A DNA stretch of 64,000 bases from Siphonodentalium dalli (lineage: Eukaryota; Mollusca; Scaphopoda; Gadilida; Siphonodentaliidae). Under the pieces are notes generated by a model that was not told the origin of the DNA, searched no databases, and was given only the letters and a program-made list of their open reading frames with translations. Of the stretch, positions 34,895 through 46,979 are shown piece after piece. The number at the start of each line of letters is the position of its first letter. Position 1 is the first letter of the stretch. A program made the translations under genes and the position numbers. The stretch is taken from contig CP136066.1 of the NCBI GenBank assembly GCA_032622095.1, positions 5,975,784-6,039,783 of the forward strand, written 5' to 3'.

Positions 34895-35378
34895 ATGGAT
34901 TACCGAGATCTGTATCAGAGCTATTTGGAGGAGGGGTTTGTGGTGAGAGGTGTCTTTGGGGATGAAGCACATATGATCTGGAAGTCTTTGAGCTTAGCGA
35001 CAACGGGTATTGTAGATAACTTCTTCGATATCTACAGATATACTGTTATGCTGATGACAGAACACAGAGATCGGGTTTTCGGATTACCACCACGGTTTTT
35101 CGGATAAACCAGATGCTGGGAGCGTCAAGACTGATGGTGAGACTCGCGGCTACCTTACTGCAGCGTTCTATCATGATTTTCTCAGGGCACAGGGTTTACG
35201 AATTCTTGCCGCTCTGGGGAATACAGACAGGGCCGCCGTGCAATTGTGCCATTTGTTTGCAACATTCCCAAGATCACTTCCAGGTTTATTCAAACCCGAA
35301 TACAGTGTGGTTTCTTTTGAAACCATTCAAAACGGCCCTTTCCAGTGCCTCACAATTTTTCTGAAAGATACGCTCTAA
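34895..35378 (+). pseudogene. Polinton right terminal-family gene, paralogue of 9836 gene
   Basis: The ATG at 34895 opens 70 codons containing WKSLSLATTGIVDNFFDIY (about residues 30-48), then stops at 35105. In the next frame coding continues from about 35075 (HHGFSDKPDAGSVK, TRGYLTAAFYHDFLRAQG, SFETIQNGPFQC) to TAA 35376-35378. The total of 484 nt is one base over a multiple of three, so a single-base insertion explains it; a GGTTTTCGGAT/GGTTTTTCGGAT near-repeat at the junction could be its source. No known domain is recognised. The paralogue at the left end and the shared promoter module show it is a genuine element gene. Confidence 0.6.
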
Positions 35379-35640
35379 CATTGCTATTGTACCATTTGTT
35401 CATTCTTCCTCAACTTGGAGACAATGTTCACATAATTTCTCAAAGAATAATTGTTTATTCATCCTGAACTTGGAGAGAATGTTCATATAATTTATCAAAG
35501 AATACTTCCCTAACAATAAAAAAAACCCACTACCGCCCCTTCATATCTATAATTCGATCATCATGTAGCATAATAATACAGAGCGAATCTTTCGTGAATT
35601 TTAAGTGGCCCCGAAAAGGGCCGTTTAAAATAATATAAAA
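35379..35640. other. Intergenic spacer inside the Polinton
   Basis: It contains two direct copies of a roughly 63-bp unit (CATTCTTCCTCAACTTGGAG and CATCCTGAACTTGGAGAGAA, each followed by AATGTTCA(C/T)ATAATTT(C/A)TC). Two genes converge here; AATAAA at about 35515 may serve the + strand gene. No coding region is seen. Confidence 0.4.
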
Positions 35641-35641
35641 A

Positions 35642-36086
35642 TCATTTCTTTTGTTTCTTCATCACTGTTAAATCTTTCCCGAGTGATCCAAATGTTGATC
35701 GCTTCGTTGGTTCTTTCTCAGAATCATGTACTTGAATTGGTATGTCAATCGTCTGAGGTTTCAAGTTGATTGCACATTCAACCGGTCTTTGTGTCAACTG
35801 CTTTCGCAAGTCCTTCATTTCCTTGCAAATTTTTCGTAACAGCTTTGCCTGTTCTTCCCATTGCGAACTGTTGATAACTTGGTATATAACAGGTTGAATC
35901 GTGTGTTGTGTTTTCACTGGCGGTATATACACTGGTTGTTGATCCGTTCGCGGATACACCGTTGGTACCTGTTGTTCTACCCGTGGTGTCATATTTCCGC
36001 ATACAGTGAATCGTCATTTGCGTTGTTGCAGGAGCATGATCGTACTTTACATTAATAGTCTGGAGAAATTCCGTTACTGGATCCAT
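35642..36086 (-). pseudogene. Polinton coiled-coil protein with basic tail, frameshifted
   Basis: An ATG at 36086 opens MDPVTEFLQTINV in one frame. After about 31 codons, the long coding-like frame is shifted by one base (from about 35992) and encodes a Pro/Gln-rich segment (TDQQPVYIPPVKTQ), a predicted coiled coil (WEEQAKLLRKICKEMKDLRK), and a Lys-rich C-terminus ending KKQKK. The total is about 148 residues. The function is unknown; the shape suits a virion or DNA-associated structural protein (inference). It lies downstream of promoter module copy 3, and one frameshift separates the start from the body. Confidence 0.55.
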
Positions 36087-36170
36087 GTTTCAAAATGACG
36101 TTGACGTTAATGACGTTACAATTTACGCATGTAATAACGGTAACATCTTCGAGGATCAATTATATGAGAT

Positions 36171-36207
36171 GCGCGGGCGTCGCTGACGACGTCATTGTGT
36201 TTTTCTA
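36171..36207 (-). promoter_or_regulatory. CRE-like promoter module, copy 3
   Basis: On the minus strand it reads CAATGACGTCGTCAGCGACG followed by CCCGCGC, about 85-120 bp ahead of ATG 36086. The module and flanking TAGAAAAACA-like and CGTTAGGGAAAATTAAT words match copy 1 over about 80 bp, including AGAAACACA further upstream, so more than the core is conserved. Confidence 0.65.
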
Positions 36208-36244
36208 TTAATTTTCCCTAACGTGAAATCAAGTGTGTTTCTTT

Positions 36245-36463
36245 TTTGTCAAAAAACATCATATTTCTACGAATAAAACACCGATTTTAACTCGGGAATA
36301 TGTTATATGTACCATTTTACCATTATCTCATAACATATTTCACTGACAGGTAACTTCTACGAGTACATTTTACAACGCTAGCGTCTTCGAATCTATTCGA
36401 AGACTTTCGCTTTTGTTAAAAAATGCACTGGTAAAGTAACACAATTTACTAATGCTTCGATTT
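36245..36463. repeat. Right inverted segments of the Polinton
   Basis: 36245-36340 is the reverse complement of the left segment A (9100-9190), and 36365-36463 is the reverse complement of the left segment B (9304-9405). Outward order here is A then B, while on the left it is B then A, so one end has been rearranged. An AATCTATTCGAAGACTTTCG palindromic word lies in segment B. Confidence 0.6.
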
Positions 36464-36467
36464 TTCG

Positions 36468-37001
36468 ATGGATGGTTTTTTAAATGTGTTCAAGTTTAAA
36501 CACGAGGAGTTGGCGGTCCTTTACTCGAAACCAGATACAATTGACAAAGTATTTCAATCGTCAGTTGGACAGCTCGACTTGCTGAAGAAAGAGCTAAAGT
36601 GGTGACTGTACATAATAGTGGTTTGGCAGCATACGTTAATATTCAGATCGATACTTTGCCCTATCCGTTCGAGCCTGAGTATACTTAGGAGTAGTATTGG
36701 CGGTCACTCTGGCCCACCCCTTCGCTCGGGGCCACAGTGGCCCCGAGCGAGGGGGGTGGGCCATATAAAAAAATCCAAACCCCTCGCTCAGGGCCACTCT
36801 GGTCCATGGGCCAGAGTGACCCCGAGCGAGGGAAAAATTCCAAAACCCTCGCTCGGGGCCACTCTGGTCCATGGGCCAGAGTGGCCCCGAGCGAGGGGTT
36901 GGGCCAAAGTGACCGCCAATACTACTCTTGGGTCAGAAAAACTATACGTCGGTTCGCTCTATGACTTATCACTGGAGTGCTTAGTTAACAGATGCACGTG
37001 A
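36468..37001 (+). pseudogene. Small ORF with BC-box-like C-terminus, split by a palindromic MITE
   Basis: An ATG at 36468 starts just after segment B and encodes 45 residues (KFKHEELAVLYSKPD). A shifted frame continues from about 36598 (AAYVNIQIDTLPYPFEPEYT). After the MITE at 36688-36929, open sequence resumes with EKLYVGSLYDLSLECLVNRC to TGA 36999-37001. SLYDLSLECL fits the loose BC-box pattern (SLxxx(C/S/A)xxx(L/I/V)) of Elongin C-binding proteins. The pieces may form one former gene of about 100 residues at the Polinton edge; this is inference from continuity of open frames. AATAAA near 37232 could end its transcript. Confidence 0.35.
36688..36929. mobile_element. GC-rich palindromic MITE
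   Basis: The ends GAGTAGTATTGGCGGTCACT and its complement at 36910-36929 enclose three nested inverted modules of CCCTCGCTCGGGGCCACTCT type with GGTCCATGGGCC centres. The element is about 240 bp, with no clear target duplication (TTAG at left, TTGG at right). Open frames across it are by-products of the repeated GC-rich units. Confidence 0.75.
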
Positions 37002-37004
37002 CTG

Positions 37005-38350
37005 ATGTTAGACATTAAACAACGTGGACTCAATAACATACATAGAAGCAGGACTGTTGAAATTATATATATAAACTGCGTACATTACAGAAGGGATTTA
37101 ACCGGTATCGTGGTTTTCTATATCACATTACCAATGTCTTTGACTGTTAGCAATACATTGACGTCAACGCATCGTGTGTTCACGTTAACGCTTCAATGTC
37201 CTAAGCTGTTATTTGACTTGAAAAGGGCCAATAAAAGCTCATGCTATTAAACTGTAAACAAGTATATGGCGTTTGTTACATGAGCCGGGATAACTCGTTT
37301 TGCCTTGCCTCGGTGCTCTCTGCTGTCTTACTAAACAATGGTGTGCTGTTACAATGGCCGAGCCAACTCGGCAACCCGAGGTGACTATATTACTTTAGTG
37401 AATATCGGCGACTAAAACATTCTTGTAAATGTTAATGCCCCCATATCTCCCGCCTGATCAAAGGGCACCAAATGTGGCAAAATTAACCCACGTGATTTGA
37501 TTTCTCGTATTATCGGAAAAGAACGTGTTATATATATATGTTATGCAAATATAGGCATCAAATGTGGAGAATTTAATCCACACGATTTGACTCCTCGAAT
37601 CGTTGGAGAATAATGTGAATATATTTTGTGAAAATTGGCGTTAAACATATTTTTATCAGTTTTTGTGAACCTCCCCTCCTTATCCCTGACTCAAGCGGCG
37701 CCAATTTTTACATCTTTAATACCCACAATTTGACTCATCATGAAGATGAATATACATAAAACTGGTGGAAATCTGTGGCTAAACAAATTGTTATCAAATT
37801 AAGTGCCCCATCTCTCATCTAAACGGCACCAATTTGGCGTCTTTAAATCACACGATTATATTCCTCGTATCATGGAGAAGAATGTGAATCACAGCTGGCT
37901 CGAATGGTGCCATTTTTTAACATTTTTTAATAACACAAATAGAGTCCTCATATCATGGATATGATTATGTATACGTTTTGTGGAAATCTGCCCCTCCCTC
38001 TTTCCTGTCCATGGCAAGAAGAGCGTCGTTTTAGAAAATTCTAACCCACCATTATCTTTCTCGTAAACAGATACCCCTGTGGGATCCCTTTAGTATTATC
38101 TAGATGGTCCCACCAAAATGGCTATAGAACACAGACCGACAGACAGACATTCACAAATATCGATATAGATTAATTGCGTTCATTGTTGTTATTGCACGTG
38201 TTGTACCAACATTCTCTTTTTGTAAACCATATTATGGTATACATTACGTTTTACGGCAATATAAAATATATTATTGTTGTTACTTGATACAAGTTGCATG
38301 TACGTTCGGCTGAACCCGGCTATTACTAATTAGCATAATTTGTTTCGCAG
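37005..38350. other. Intron 1, 3' end: repeat-derived, no gene
   Basis: From 37390 to 38100 there are four or five degenerate copies of a roughly 165-bp unit (landmarks: TATCTCCCGCCTGATCAAAG, CACACGATTTGACTCCTCG, then GAGAATAATGTGAATATAT). Related sequence is at 41360-41720. It ends in a GACCGACAGACAGACATTCA stretch, a common retroposon-like tail. A pyrimidine-poor but clear acceptor TGTTTCGCAG closes the intron at 38350. Confidence 0.45.
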
Positions 38351-38545
38351 ATACCCCGTTGTCCATGGGATATGAGGAATTCGGTGGCGGTACATCACAA
38401 TTCCTCATGACACGGACATCGTCAGACCAGATTACCCAGCTTGCAGCAAAGAGCATGTGCGAGGGAATTGGTGCTCACCTGTTGGTAGTTGAGAATGAAG
38501 CAATGTGGACAACACTGAAGAATTACATGGTCAACAAATCATTAG
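38351..38545 (+). CDS. Lectin gene exon 2: first half of the C-type lectin domain
   Basis: Preceded by TTTCGCAG and followed by GTGAGTAT, phase 1 at both ends, 195 nt, residues 103-167. It encodes the N-terminal half of a C-type lectin domain, with AAKSMCEGIGAHLLVVENE (first conserved Cys139, the CxxxGxxLxxxxxxxE pattern) and MWTTLKNYMVNKS (helix 2). It joins in frame upstream to the PAN-like exon at 2125-2431 and downstream to 54996. Because both introns are phase 1, the exon could be skipped without a frameshift, which would remove half of the lectin fold. Confidence 0.85.
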
Positions 38546-41500
38546 GTGAGTATAGTGATCAGATGTTAATAGACTTGGGATAGCGACAGGGATGATGGAT
38601 GTCTCTCCACAATAGCTATCTAAATGATACAACGCCAGGGATAATACGCAAACATTAATTTATTGCTGTTCGGTTAGTGAAGTCTCGTATTCACATTTTT
38701 AAATCAATGCTGTGCGTCGGCAGCTATCCATTATTCTGGAGTCTTGTAAACCCCAAATTGATTAAACTGGCGGGAGAAGCTCGACAGAACATTCAGAACT
38801 GTTAGTGTTTTTTTCATATTACAAGCAATATTTAGTGATATGTTCTTGAGATATTTAAGTCTTCACTTGATTCCAATGAAGACGGGAGATTCTCTGCCGA
38901 ATAGAACAAGCAGCAACTCACTTCTTTCTATGGTGCTTTCGCGAGTCTATCAGATAAAGTTCTGACTCGGGTGTTCTCGAATCTTTTGCTCACAGACAAG
39001 AAACTCGCAATAAAGTGGTTGTGTTTGAGTGACACATGCAATCATGGTATTTCAGTGTAAATTCAAAGAGTATCGTAAGCCGCCATTGCCATGTGGTAAG
39101 TGCCAATTGGACCGAAATCGACATGATTAACAACGTAACAGTGACTTAATTCTCGAAAAAGCTCTGGCGTTAACAGTTTTACATTCATATGTTCTCGGTA
39201 CATTTATTGCTTCAATTGATTCCAACAAGGACGGGTTCTATCGACTGAATAGATCAAGAAAGCACAACAGAACATCTTTTAAGTTAAACAAGAGATGTAA
39301 GGTTAGTGGATTTTCATCCTATAAACAATCATGTTCGTTAAGTGTCGTGTTTTTCTTTCTTGTGGGAATTCGGGAGTCTGTGAGATACAGTTCTGACTTC
39401 TCTGATGTGTTAGAGTCTTTTACTCACAGATATCCATGTCAATATCCAGCGCCCAACACCATTAGCTCTTGTGTATATTAGTGAATATACCGAATTGTAC
39501 CCCCCCCCCCACCCAAATATTCGGTAATATATACACTAGCTGAATCAGACTTCTATCGGGAGAGTTTATGCATTGATGTAGGGGCCTGAACAAATGAGCG
39601 AGGGAATGTTATCCATATTTGCGTTTTGCGCATATTTCGGTCTTTTAAACATTTTGCTAAAAAGATAGCATTATTAAAAATAAATTAAAACAAATTTAAT
39701 TGTTTTAATGGACTTGGATCATTATATCATAGATATATATGTGTGCATGTGTGTAAATAATCCGAAATTTGCACTTAAAATTTAAAATAAGTGATCGAGG
39801 GACGGAAGAAATCCATACAATAACAAATTGTTAATTTATTTTCCCTATACAAGTAGCTAGCTAATTTTTGAAACTATCAACCATAATATAAATATAATGT
39901 ACAGCAGCATATACTGTATGGCCCAATGAGTGTATGTTTTAAAATTAACTACAGTAAAGGGTTTCGGCTATGACGTGATAAAATATAGATGTCGGCGTTT
40001 TGAAGCGATGCTCTGTGATTCGCGGTGATTCCCAGTAGTCACCGACAAGTCACCCGGATGTTTGTTTATTCAACTTAATCCGATCCACTCGAGTTCACCG
40101 TAGTTCACGGTGGAAAAATCACCGCGAATGCCGGTGGTTCACGGTGGGCTTAGTGGGGTTCCCACCGTGTTGAGTGTTTTCCTTATACCACACTCTTTCT
40201 ATACTGTAAATATAAGCGTCCTCAGTGTCTCAGTTGGTATAAACAGGATCATGCTGAAAAATACTGCCATAAGCTGGCCAGCACAGTGCCCAAGCCTACT
40301 CGAGAATATATCGTTTGAACACACCTGAAAATTTGAATAGCTATATGTTCTGAACAAAATAGTTGACACCGATAGTAAAGTGTTTATTTAGATAACATTA
40401 GACACTAGCATAGTTACCACGCGTTGCCCAGGGATTTGGTGGGAATAGTGAATACTTTTTCTCAACGAGTTACACATATTCTCATAAATTGTAAATCCAA
40501 TGGCATCACAAAACGACATTTTTATATATTAATTAAAAGTAGTCGTTCGCCTTGTCGAAGTGACTTTCATTGTGCTTATCGATAGAGTACCAATAAAGAG
40601 CAGTTTATTCACTTACATCAGCACTTACTTCAGATGTTATCAGTTTTATTTACTTACTTCAGCGCTTACTTCAGATTTTATCATTTTTTAAATCGTAGAC
40701 ATTGTAGTTGGTATTGCCGTGTGTTTGCTTCGTTTGTCAAGTTGCTCATGGTGCTATACTGGCTAATTATTCTCAGTTTAAAAGAAATGTTGCTATATTA
40801 TATATCAGCTGCGTGTGCCCGACACAGTGCGAGATTTTAAGATGTTTATGTTAGGCTATGAGTCTGTTCCCAAAAATGAAGGGCATTCACTGTATCTGGC
40901 AGATGTACCCTTTGCAGATGGCAGTAATGGAGGATCCAGAAAAGTCATCTGCTACTGATTTTTTTCTTTTATCTCAGATGAACATATATCTGACTGCACA
41001 CGTTAACCACTACATTTGAACGAGCCTTCTGTAGATTTCCAGAAATGTATCTTTTTTGTGTTAAAATACATGAGTCATTCTAACATGTTATCCTCTGGTG
41101 GTTCAAGGTCCCTCATTTTGCAAGAATATATATCTCTTAAATATGACGATAACTATACGTTTAATGTTTACTGCTATATATTTGCTGTTGCTAACTCACT
41201 ATACAAATGTGCTTATTCCTGTCCCATGTAAATATGACATTTCAGAATATTTCGTTTTTCAAGTGATTTAATTTGGTTACCATTTAGGCGGTTGTGAAAT
41301 TTAAATGACAAACACACATTGCAACGAATTATTGACATGACTATATAAAATTTATATAGTTTTGACGATATCGGCGACTGAAACATTATTATCAATGTTA
41401 GGGCCCTCCTCTGTCCGTACGCGTCCCCGGCCCAAAGCAGCACATGACTCGACTCCTCGTTTATTTGATCAGCTTTGGCGCCCCATCCACTTCCCATTCA

Positions 41501-42299
41501 TGACTCGAACGGCGCCACTTTTAACGTATTTAAACTCCATTTATTAGACTCCTGACATGATGGAGATGATTTTGTATAAGTTTGTCGGTAATCGGCATTT
41601 AAGCTAATTCTTATCACATTTAGTGCCACCCCCATCTCTCAAATTTTTTTTTCTTAAGGTCAATTTTGGTGCCCCTCTAACCATCCGTGCACCCTTGGCT
41701 CGGATGCCACCATAACATGTAGATGATTATCGATAAGCCGTTGCCATGGAAACGAGACTTACGGCTTACCAGTGTAATGTTGTCCGTTAACCTCACCAAA
41801 AAGGAATTCGCTTGGCTCAAAGAACATATGTTCCAAGTTTCATGTTTTTTCCAGTCAACATTTTAGAGCAGATTGTTAGGTAAAATGTACAAAATTCACC
41901 AAAACGCAATCATCGATACATTTTCAATTGATATGTATTCTTTATTGAGTATATATATATATAGGATATCTCCAAGCAATATCACACCAGGTTAATATTG
42001 TTTTGGCGGCCATTTAAAGATGGCCACCAGGGGCGTCGCAAAAATAGAGACATGGATTTCTATGGCTCTACATGGGCCCTACCTTTTTTTAAAGACATAT
42101 GGTTTCCAAAATCCCCACGAAAATAGTCTGAAGAGACAAGGAATCAAATAGGTTGACTGAAAGTACTTACTCTATGGACGTCCATACATAACAATCATTA
42201 GTTGAAGTACTTACTCTTTGGACGCCCATAAAGAATGATTATCAATTGAAGTACTTACTCTATGGACGTCCATACAGAATTGAAATTCATCAATGAAAG
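38546..42299. other. Intron 2, 5' part: no gene recognised
   Basis: The DNA is AT-rich and non-coding. A paired region at 38800-39060 and 39170-39430 shares words (TTGATTCCAA(T/C)(G/A)A(A/G)GACGGG; TTCTGACT) and looks like an old direct duplication. There is a C-run at about 39501-39511, GGTTCACGG/CCGTGAA inverted words at 40095-40150, and a further copy of the 165-bp family at 41360-41720. At 42160-42270, two and a half copies of a roughly 47-bp unit (AGTACTTACTCTATGGACGT) occur. Short ORFs have no domain. Confidence 0.4.
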
Positions 42300-43620
42300 A
42301 GTTTTGATGGACCATTCACGCGCACGAGTTATTGTCCATCAAAGGTATTGTCTGTTTCAACAACTGAAATCGTAATTCCATTGCAAATCTTTGTGATGTC
42401 GGTATCAAATTTACGAGAGGATTGGTACCCATAATTGTATGTATACTGTTGTATTGGAACCATATTAATTTAATTTCGATTGGTCCTCATTTAAATGGTA
42501 CAATATTCACTTTATGCCATTCTATATTTTCATCTGAAAAACATGGCCACTTATTTGCTAGCATGCTGACCCAGTTTGCACGTGTAGTTTCATCTGATGT
42601 TTTAATTAACTGATATCATTTGAGTTCTTAGAATATACGGAATCCATCAGTATACTATGTCCACTTGTTTTTTATATTGTCCTCTTTGAAATGGTCATAC
42701 ATTCTATAAATTTAGTGATGCTCTTAATTAGTGACAGGTAATACAGATAGTTTGGATTGATTGAACATTTTCGTCCAAGTTGTGTAATATGCATGACGTT
42801 GCCTTTTATGTCAAAATAATCTAAAATTGTGTGCACACCTTTCTCTTCCGTTTTCTGTATATAAATTGTTTCACCGTTTATTACAATCGCCTTCTTGTGC
42901 CATACTGATTAGAGTACTACATTCGGATTATTTTCTTTTATCATTTTGTTTAATTTTCCCCAAGCCAAAAGTACTTCAACCCAGATTTTGTATTTCGATT
43001 TTTGCTTATAAATCCGAGTGATGTATTCTGCATTGCACAATTTCTCTGTAATTCTAATTTAGTAATGAGTTGAAAACAATTCGAAATGAAAATATTTGAG
43101 AATAAAATTTGTCACATCCATGAAACTTTGAAATCATTGAACCGATTTGCGCTTCTATATTTACCATTGTTAGCTTCCCAGACAAGTTGTCTTCGCTTCG
43201 TTTTCTCTGGTTTGTTGTCCCATATGAAGTTGAATGTCAGGGTAATTTTGTGGTGATGTTTATGCTTTGCTTTTCTACTGATACTAAAAATGGTTAAGCT
43301 GTGGTATTATAAAAGTTTTCACGACTGCTATTTTACGAATATTTGTCAACTGTCTACTTTTCCACAAATAAATTATTCCCTCGATTCGACGATACACATT
43401 GTCATCGCTAGTCCAGAGCAACCAGAGGGGCTCGAATACTTTCCTTCTTCGATCCAATCCACACAAGTTTTATTAAAGTTGATCATAAGTCCAGAGAGTT
43501 TCGAACAACATTTAAGAGAGCGTATGCAGTTCGTGGGGCTGGGATTATAATCATCGAACAGGAAAGATGTGTCATCGGCATATTGAGTTTTATTGCATTA
43601 CCCCTACGAAGGGAAATTAA
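42300..43620 (-). mobile_element. Fragment of a non-LTR retrotransposon (L1/Tx1-like RT)
   Basis: On the minus strand the reverse transcriptase core QYADDTSFLFDD lies at about 43586-43550. It is followed in order by SGLMINFNKT, RQLTNIRKIAVVKTFIIPQL (the conserved thumb region, about 43330) and FNFIWDNKP (about 43230), then degenerate C-terminal ORF2 sequence down to about 42300. The endonuclease and the front of the RT are absent (5' truncation). Stops and frameshifts are frequent. It differs in sequence from the element at 47-52 kb, so it is a separate family. Confidence 0.7.
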
Positions 43621-46600
43621 TATAAAAAGCGATTGAACAGCCCGTCGTACACCAGGTACATAAATAAACGGGTGGGACTATATAGGAAATTACAATGTGT
43701 ATCGATATATGATTGTCCTAATCGATATATAGATTGTCCTAATATATTCTGCGACAAACCTTGTTGAGATGGGTATATTTTCATCTTTAATATATCAATT
43801 ATGTACTTATTCAATCAAATAAAGCTGCAAAATATAAACATAGAATTTCAAAATTACTAGGTATTCTTAAATCGCTCCATGGGAAATTGGTGAAAAAACG
43901 ATACCGTCGTATCACATGTATATAAATACCTGGTAATATTTATTTTTATATTAAGACCTCAGTCGACTCCAAATTATATTTATCAGACGCCAAATTTATA
44001 CCTCTATGGTGTATCTACTATATATTTTGAGACTTTTCCGTATATATATATCCTTTATAAACTCGAACACGGCTCGACCGATTGAGCCCAGACTTGCTAT
44101 CTAAGTGTAAAGAGCAACGAGAAGTGCCATCGCACCGCTTCTGAGAACGTCCGAGCACTCATTCACCCTTCGCCCTGCCACCGTCGTTGGAATTGATGGG
44201 TTAATGATTAAGGAGCTTTCGTATCTGCGGTGTCGTTGTTAAAGAGCGTTTATATACACGAGTATAAATAAGGCTCAATCGACCGTCTCGGAAACTGGGG
44301 ATATCGAGACGAAATTTCGTACTTAGGGCTTCCATAGGACGGGGGAGATTTCGTCGGGTCAGTTTCTTCCCCCGATGTGACCTTGACGTTGAAACGGATA
44401 CCCACAAATGACCTTGGGCGATATCTCGGTCGTCAGTGGTGACATCGACGTGAAATTTCGTATGTATGGTCAACTCGGGACAGGGAATATTTGTGTCAGG
44501 TTATTTTGTCCACCCAACAGTACCCGCAAATGATAGCATGCTGTCGGCGTGCCTGTACGGGGTTACCTTGAAAAACAAAAATTAATGAATCGACCAAAGC
44601 CATGGGACCAATCCCGCCAGTGGCGGGCTAATCTGCTGGTATTATATAAAAAGTCACATGGTTTTATGCACCAGAAAGGCAGTGAATATGCCAAGAGAGA
44701 TTACTCTAAAACACATCGTCCATGGAGTTCAAGCAGTAAAACGTTCAGTAAGCTTCCATGTAGACACGTCATTGTTATTGACTGGCAGGGTATATACCAA
44801 GAGAGATTACTCTAAAAACAATGATTATCCCGTTCAATCAGTAAAAAGTTCAGTTATCCCCCCTGTATTGGTCATGCTTTACGTCCAATTGATTGTGTCA
44901 AATGTGCAGATATATATAGTTATCTGATGACAGGATCACGATCAAACGATCTATATCTGAGACGTTATCAAATAGTTTTAAATGTATACACGCATCTATG
45001 AAGTTATTTTATAGGATTAAAAGACACAGATATATCCTAGCTTATGCGTAATTTTTTAGCTGTGGTTCGTTAATTACGCTAGCGTATGGTCATATTATCT
45101 AATACGACATTTCTGCTGCTTTGAATTTTTGCGAGCGCGTTTGTCGCACAGTAGATCGGTGGGCTTAAAGCATTAATGTCGTAATCTGAAATAAACGTGT
45201 GGGTCTTTCAATGGCCGGCATTCCAAAAATGAGGGGAGCTACTATGGGAATTATGCACAGTGAAGTTCATTCGTAACCGTGGTTTACATTTTATTGAGAA
45301 CATAATTATATCATATTAAGGACTGTCAAATATTTGCAATGGAGTGACCTAAAATAATACGAACATAAGCTAGCTTAATTAACGAACCAAAGCTGAACAA
45401 CATGTGTGCTCGTTTGGTGGGGTGGGGCAATTAACTATTTATGTGGTCATTCAACCAGTAAAACTTATGTAGTGACATGTCATAGCAGCTGAAATAACGA
45501 TAAACCTTTATCAACCGACCAACATGGATGTTCCTTTGGCTTCAATCTCACATGATTGAATCATTTTACAACTGGTACTTCAAGTTCATAAAGTTATAAA
45601 TATTATAAATGTGGCCATTTGTTGGTCTAGTTACAACAGATTTTCCACTGAATACAAAAGTTAGGGGGGGTCAAAACCAGAACCCATCCCCTCCCACCAA
45701 TTATGTGGTTCTAAACTCAGCTCATAAATCACCATCTACATGTACATCTATCAGGACTATGAGATCGAACTCCGTAAAATAACAGAAGCTGAGAAACTGG
45801 TGTGAATTAAACTGTGACGGGGTCTCAAGCATGTCTACCCCTACACATCAGAAAAATGCCATTAACCTTATCATGACTAGAACTCAATGAAATTTTGCGT
45901 AAAACTTGGTCCAATGCACACTTATATATGGGAGTCTCCCATTGGGAGCCTCGCGTATATAAGAAAAGACATTGGCCTAACAACATTTGCCTTAACATTG
46001 TAAACCAGTGCACTTTTATATGCGAGGCTCACCATGAGAGACATGCATATATTTGTACATGTATACATGTATAAGAGTGTGCACAGGCACATTATCTTTA
46101 GTGCTGCACCAGTATGAAAGGATTAATGGCAAAAGTAGCTTGAGGATGGATGTGGGAATTATGCACCTAAAATATAAATGTCGCGTGCAATGGGGAAAAT
46201 CTCAATTATTCTGGCTGGGTTGGGGACAATACTGAAATCGAAATCTAAATTTGTGATGCAAGCAAAAGTTATTATTTGGCATTTAAATTATCCTAATATT
46301 ACGTAGTACATACGTGAATCTGATAATCCTCAGATATCCTTCTATTTCCATGAATCGACAAGAAACACATTCTTATGAATAAAGCAGAAGATACATTCAG
46401 GTTATCGCAAATTCTGTCGATGGTGAAAGCTACATGATGAAGTTGTTCGTCGAGTTTCGTTGAAATCCACATGACGACATTTTATGAATGAATGGAATGA
46501 TCATGAACATGATGAAATCGACAAGCTTCTTTGTATAATACACATTTCAATCGGATTGCGAACACAGCGTCAATATTATAATGCCTGGCTAATTTCAGTA

Positions 46601-46950
46601 AAATACTCCCCTCTAGACAACAACCAACAGTCTTGACTTTTGAAATCTTTCTGTTTGATTTTGGAAGTTTATATTCTATAATAATTTTTTTTTTTTATAT
46701 AATTTATTCATTTTTTTGTTACAATTTACATTCAAATATTAACATACATATATTTTCTGCAAAAGAAATTGAATGGTATATGCATCATATACATGTATGT
46801 TTCTTATTATTACTACTAATCAATGCCAAGTTGTTGGAATTAGTTCAGTTGGAAGGCATTGTTGCTTCTTTTACAGTCACGAAGCTACTAAAAAGTGTGT
46901 CACTCATCTACATACATACATACACATATCCATGCACATATATATACCCT

Positions 46951-46979
<29 letters not shown>
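43621..46979. other. Intron 2, middle: scattered small repeats, no gene
   Basis: At 44008, a start like that of the Helitron-like elements (A|TCTACTATATATTTTGAG) is followed by similar GC-rich sequence to about 44550, but no CTAG end is found. Two copies of CAAGAGAGATTACTCTAAAA lie near 44690 and 44798. A roughly 100-bp block at 44990-45075 (ATCTATGAAGTTATTTTATA ... TATCCTAGCTTATGCGTAAT) recurs at 52890-52985. At 45910-46050 there is a decayed relative of the MITE family at 60.4 kb. Nothing coding can be supported. Confidence 0.4.

Noticed and set aside
36618-37001. 127-codon + strand ORF across the GC-rich palindrome
   Set aside because: Most of it is translated MITE sequence; only its last 21 codons are considered as part of the split small ORF.
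44008-44550. Third Helitron-like element
   Set aside because: The 5' end A|TCTACTATATATTTTGAG fits, but no hairpin plus CTAG end was found downstream, so it is kept only as a note.
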